Part shown: positions 5,142 to 5,301 of the stretch, piece after piece
How the letters are laid out: the number at the start of each line of letters is the position of its first letter
Numbering within the stretch: position 1 is the stretch's first letter
From: an uncultured Alphaproteobacteria bacterium
Lineage (GTDB): Bacteria; Pseudomonadota; Alphaproteobacteria; Rs-D84
NCBI GenBank assembly: GCA_947304085.1
Contig: CAMZAC010000053.1
Span: 1 to 5,301 of the forward strand
Length of the DNA: 5,301 bases
Direction of reading: 5' to 3'
Notes under the pieces: model-generated
What the model was told of the DNA's origin: nothing
Seen by the model: the letters and a program-made list of their open reading frames with translations, nothing else
Databases searched by the model: none
Made by a program: the position numbers and the translations under genes

Positions 5142-5301
5142 ATGAAAGCCGCAGAAATCTACACACACACACACACACACACAAATAAGGCGTTGCTAAG
5201 AATTTTGTTGTTAATCGCGTGTGTGACATCCAATGGCGCATTTGGCGCAATAAATATTGGAGGTATGCCTGCACCAACATTGAATACACCAGTATTAAAA
5301 A
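5142..5301 (+). CDS. N-terminus of an exported protein with an AC-repeat leader (partial)
   Basis: The gene runs off the window; 53 codons are visible and the protein is not recognised. Residues 1-6 (MKAAEI) lead into a Y-T-H-T-H-T-H-T stretch (7-14) encoded by the dinucleotide tract, then NKALLR (15-20). A hydrophobic core ILLLIACVTSNGAFG (21-35) follows, and then an uncharged small-residue segment INIGGMPAPTLNTP (37-50). This is a Sec signal peptide with an unusually long n-region. LIAC (24-27) is a good lipobox, which would make a lipoprotein with Cys27. Cleavage after AFG (33-35) by signal peptidase I is the alternative. The protein would act in the envelope or outside the cell. The tract just before the signal means that any change by one repeat unit shifts the frame and ends translation early, so expression is probably phase-variable. 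It may be a separate transcription unit from gpsA, 74 bases upstream. Confidence 0.75.
   Translation, partial: MKAAEIYTHTHTHTNKALLRILLLIACVTSNGAFGAINIGGMPAPTLNTPVLK
5161..5183 (+). repeat. (AC)11A dinucleotide microsatellite in a coding region
   Basis: 23 bases of perfect alternating A and C, eleven and a half units, covering most of codons 7-14 of the gene starting at 5142. Such tracts are rare in bacterial coding DNA and are prone to slipped-strand mispairing. Two-base steps always change the frame. Worked by hand: one unit fewer gives AAA TAA just after the tract; one unit more gives CAA ATA AGG CGT TGC TAA. Only the present length, or lengths differing by three units, reads into the signal peptide. 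Confidence 0.95.

Noticed and set aside
5083..5289. Minus-strand open frames with CVCVCV stretches across the AC tract
   Set aside because: They are shadows of the GT complement of the tract and have no ribosome binding site or family motif.

Overview
The window looks like chromosomal DNA from an AT-rich, Gram-negative bacterium, most likely an alphaproteobacterium with a fairly small genome. The grounds are a Pal lipoprotein C-terminus of alphaproteobacterial type, a chromosomal rsmG-parA-parB cluster, compact genes (RsmG 186 aa, GpsA 287 aa), 4-bp gene overlaps, very AT-rich spacers, and TGA used as a normal stop (parA, the TPR gene, gpsA). The lineage is inferred from these features; no search was run.

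Left part (1-231): the 3' end of pal on the + strand, then a strong hairpin with a T-run that can terminate both pal and the convergent parB. Middle (232-2562, minus strand): rsmG, a 115-bp spacer, then parA and parB overlapping by ATGA. The spacer holds a 16-bp near-palindrome two bases away from the universal parS consensus, and a good sigma70-type promoter for parAB (TTGACT, 17 bp, TATTCT). ParA, ParB and parS would form a complete chromosome-segregation module. RsmG makes the m7G527 modification in 16S rRNA; its usual neighbour mnmG is not next to it here.

Right part (2588-5301, + strand): only 25 bp from the rsmG start, a divergent gene encodes an N-terminally anchored TPR protein of unknown function. 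It overlaps gpsA by ATGA, and gpsA has its own Shine-Dalgarno inside the TPR gene, so the two are probably translationally coupled. GpsA makes sn-glycerol-3-phosphate for phospholipid synthesis; it is shorter than usual but keeps its catalytic motifs.

The most interesting part is the right edge. A new gene with a strong ribosome binding site starts at 5142 and is cut off by the window end. It carries an (AC)11A tract at codons 7-14, just before a secretion signal. In the present length the frame is open through the signal peptide. Loss of one AC unit gives a stop just after the tract, and gain of one gives a stop six codons after it. This is the expected arrangement of a phase-variable (contingency) locus for an exported or surface protein. 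No tRNA, rRNA, CRISPR array or insertion sequence was seen, and no stretch over 300 bases lacks a gene.
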